A DNA stretch of 64,000 bases from Anarhynchus alexandrinus (lineage: Eukaryota > Chordata > Aves > Charadriiformes > Charadriidae): positions 3,356,758 through 3,420,757 of the forward strand of contig VUYV01000073.1 in NCBI GenBank assembly GCA_008711295.1, written 5' to 3'. Shown in pieces: positions 62,801 to 64,000 of this stretch. The notes below the pieces were generated by a model. The model was not told where the DNA came from and made no database searches. It saw only the letters and a list, made by a program, of their open reading frames with translations. Each line of letters opens with the position of its first letter. Within the stretch, counting starts at the first letter, position 1. Position numbers and translations under genes: made by a program.

Positions 62801-64000
62801 TTGAGCAAAAAGTCCTCTGGTAACTTTAAATCCTAATGTTTAGCCTTTCATATAGCTAATTACAGACCTCATGCCCCAAAATAAGAAAGCACAGATCTCC
62901 AACTCCTGCTCTTATTGGAGAACATGTGGTAAAAGGCGCTGGCTCTGTGCTGGTCTTGCTATCTGTCCATACCTGAGGCTGCTGAGTTAGTTCAGTCCAG
63001 CTCTGCAGTGTCTCCAGTTGATTTATTTAGCTTTGTCATCTTTCACTGCCAAGAGGGGAGGGCAGAGGAGAAGGGGAAAAGCGCACTTAATTCCTCCTTT
63101 GCCAGTGGCTTGTGAAGGGTTTGGTGGGGTTCTTTTAATCACAGTGGCAAAAAAACATAAGTATTAAAAGTATTCAAGATCTACAGCTCAGGTGCATGAA
63201 TACTAAATTGCATGACAGATACACATCACTTACTTCACCTTGTAGCCTCAGAGTCTGTACATCACTGGATTTTAGTGGAGAAGTTCATGGTTTTACCTTC
63301 CCCTTTCCATTCTCTGATTTTTACATTGTATGTTTGGATGGGTTGTTTTTGTGTGGGTTTTTTTTTTTCAAAAAGGTACATAGCTAAAACTTGTCTACAC
63401 AGACCATCATTTCACAAATATTTACCTTTGAAAACTGGAATACATAACTTGACCTAATAAGTCCTAACAGAGTACAATACATGTTTATGCAAAGAAACAT
63501 ATGTAATTATCTTAGGCAAACTCTCTATGAGTTTCAGTCTACCACAGGTGATGCATTTGTAGTGAGTTTTGAGAAAAGGCTCTGAAACAGACAGCCCAAG
63601 CAGTAAGAAAACTTGCAATAATTCCTTTTTCAAACATCATTCCAAGTATTTGTTTTGAAGGATTATGCTGGTCAAAACACTTTCTATGCACTGCATCGTG
63701 AACCAAATCATGTCGGTTTTCTGGGAAAAGATGTATTTTTTTTAAACATGTTATACAAAGCTGGTTATTATACCAATCCCCCTTCCCCTGAGGCAAAACA
63801 TCATGCCTATTAGTTGTTAAAAAGGAAAAAGAAAGAACAGCCTTAAAATAACTGCTTTTGAAGACTGCAGAAAGTTTCTGTATTTGCCTTTGATTCTGCT
63901 CTACTGCAGAGGAAAAATCTGAATCAGACTGTATTGCCACCACAGTGCTTCTGAAGTCATGTGCGAGCTGTGCAGTGGAGACTGCCAGGTTATTCTTCTG
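59829..64000. other. Downstream sequence, no gene seen
   Basis: About 4.2 kb of mostly AT-rich DNA with A-runs near 60290, 61250 and 62690 and a CA-rich stretch at about 61196-61210. In mammals MRAP2 lies convergently beyond the CEP162 3' end. I looked on the minus strand for the MRAP2 C-terminus and did not find it, so that gene, if present, begins beyond the window. Minus-strand AATAAA words near 62,625 and 61,175 could serve its 3' UTR, which is only a guess. Confidence 0.5.

Noticed and set aside
63539..63943. Minus-strand open frame of 134 codons near the window end, considered as MRAP2
   Set aside because: Its translation does not resemble MRAP2 as I remember it and has no domain signature; at best it would be in a 3' UTR.
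1..64000. Search for CRISPR arrays, operons, tRNA or rRNA genes and phage-like modules
   Set aside because: None seen; the intron-exon structure, CR1 elements and CpG island show vertebrate nuclear DNA.

Overview
The window is vertebrate nuclear DNA, almost certainly from a bird. Two things show this. CR1 LINE fragments sit at three places, one of them with the CR1-type 8-bp 3' terminal repeat. Most of the window is one intron-rich gene whose product I recognise as CEP162 (KIAA1009, called QN1 in quail), a centriole and ciliary transition-zone protein. Nothing prokaryotic, no RNA gene and no CRISPR array was seen. I cannot name the species.

Layout. Bases 1-11,700 are upstream non-coding DNA with one CR1 3' end (about 1,960-2,290) and no supportable gene. 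A GC-rich, CpG-dense island (about 11,740-12,670) carries the CEP162 promoter: two CACGTG E-boxes, E2F-like sites, an RFX-type X-box at 12,221-12,234 and a splice donor at 12,292/12,293 that fits a non-coding first exon. From 14,272 (ATG) to 59,369 (TGA) I traced 27 coding exons on the + strand. All use GT-AG introns and the reading phase is unbroken, giving 4,434 nt and 1,477 residues. A polyadenylation signal lies at 59,562. Bases 59,600-64,000 hold no recognisable gene.

Protein logic. Exons 2-15 encode an acidic and Ser/Lys-rich, mostly unstructured N-terminal half. It includes the start [20 protein letters not shown], a PWWISEED motif and the conserved [28 protein letters not shown] and VRSSGYGK stretches. 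Exons 16-28 encode an almost continuous coiled coil of about 820 residues, ending in the conserved [12 protein letters not shown] block before a short diverged tail. The X-box fits control by RFX ciliary regulators.

Points that most deserve a second look: a 147-nt symmetric (phase 1-1) exon at 25,976-26,122 that I do not remember in mammalian CEP162 and that has competing acceptors; two other junctions where the in-frame splice site competes with an alternative that would truncate the protein; the X-box promoter; and a 30-bp duplication next to a single N at 24,375 that looks like an assembly artefact.
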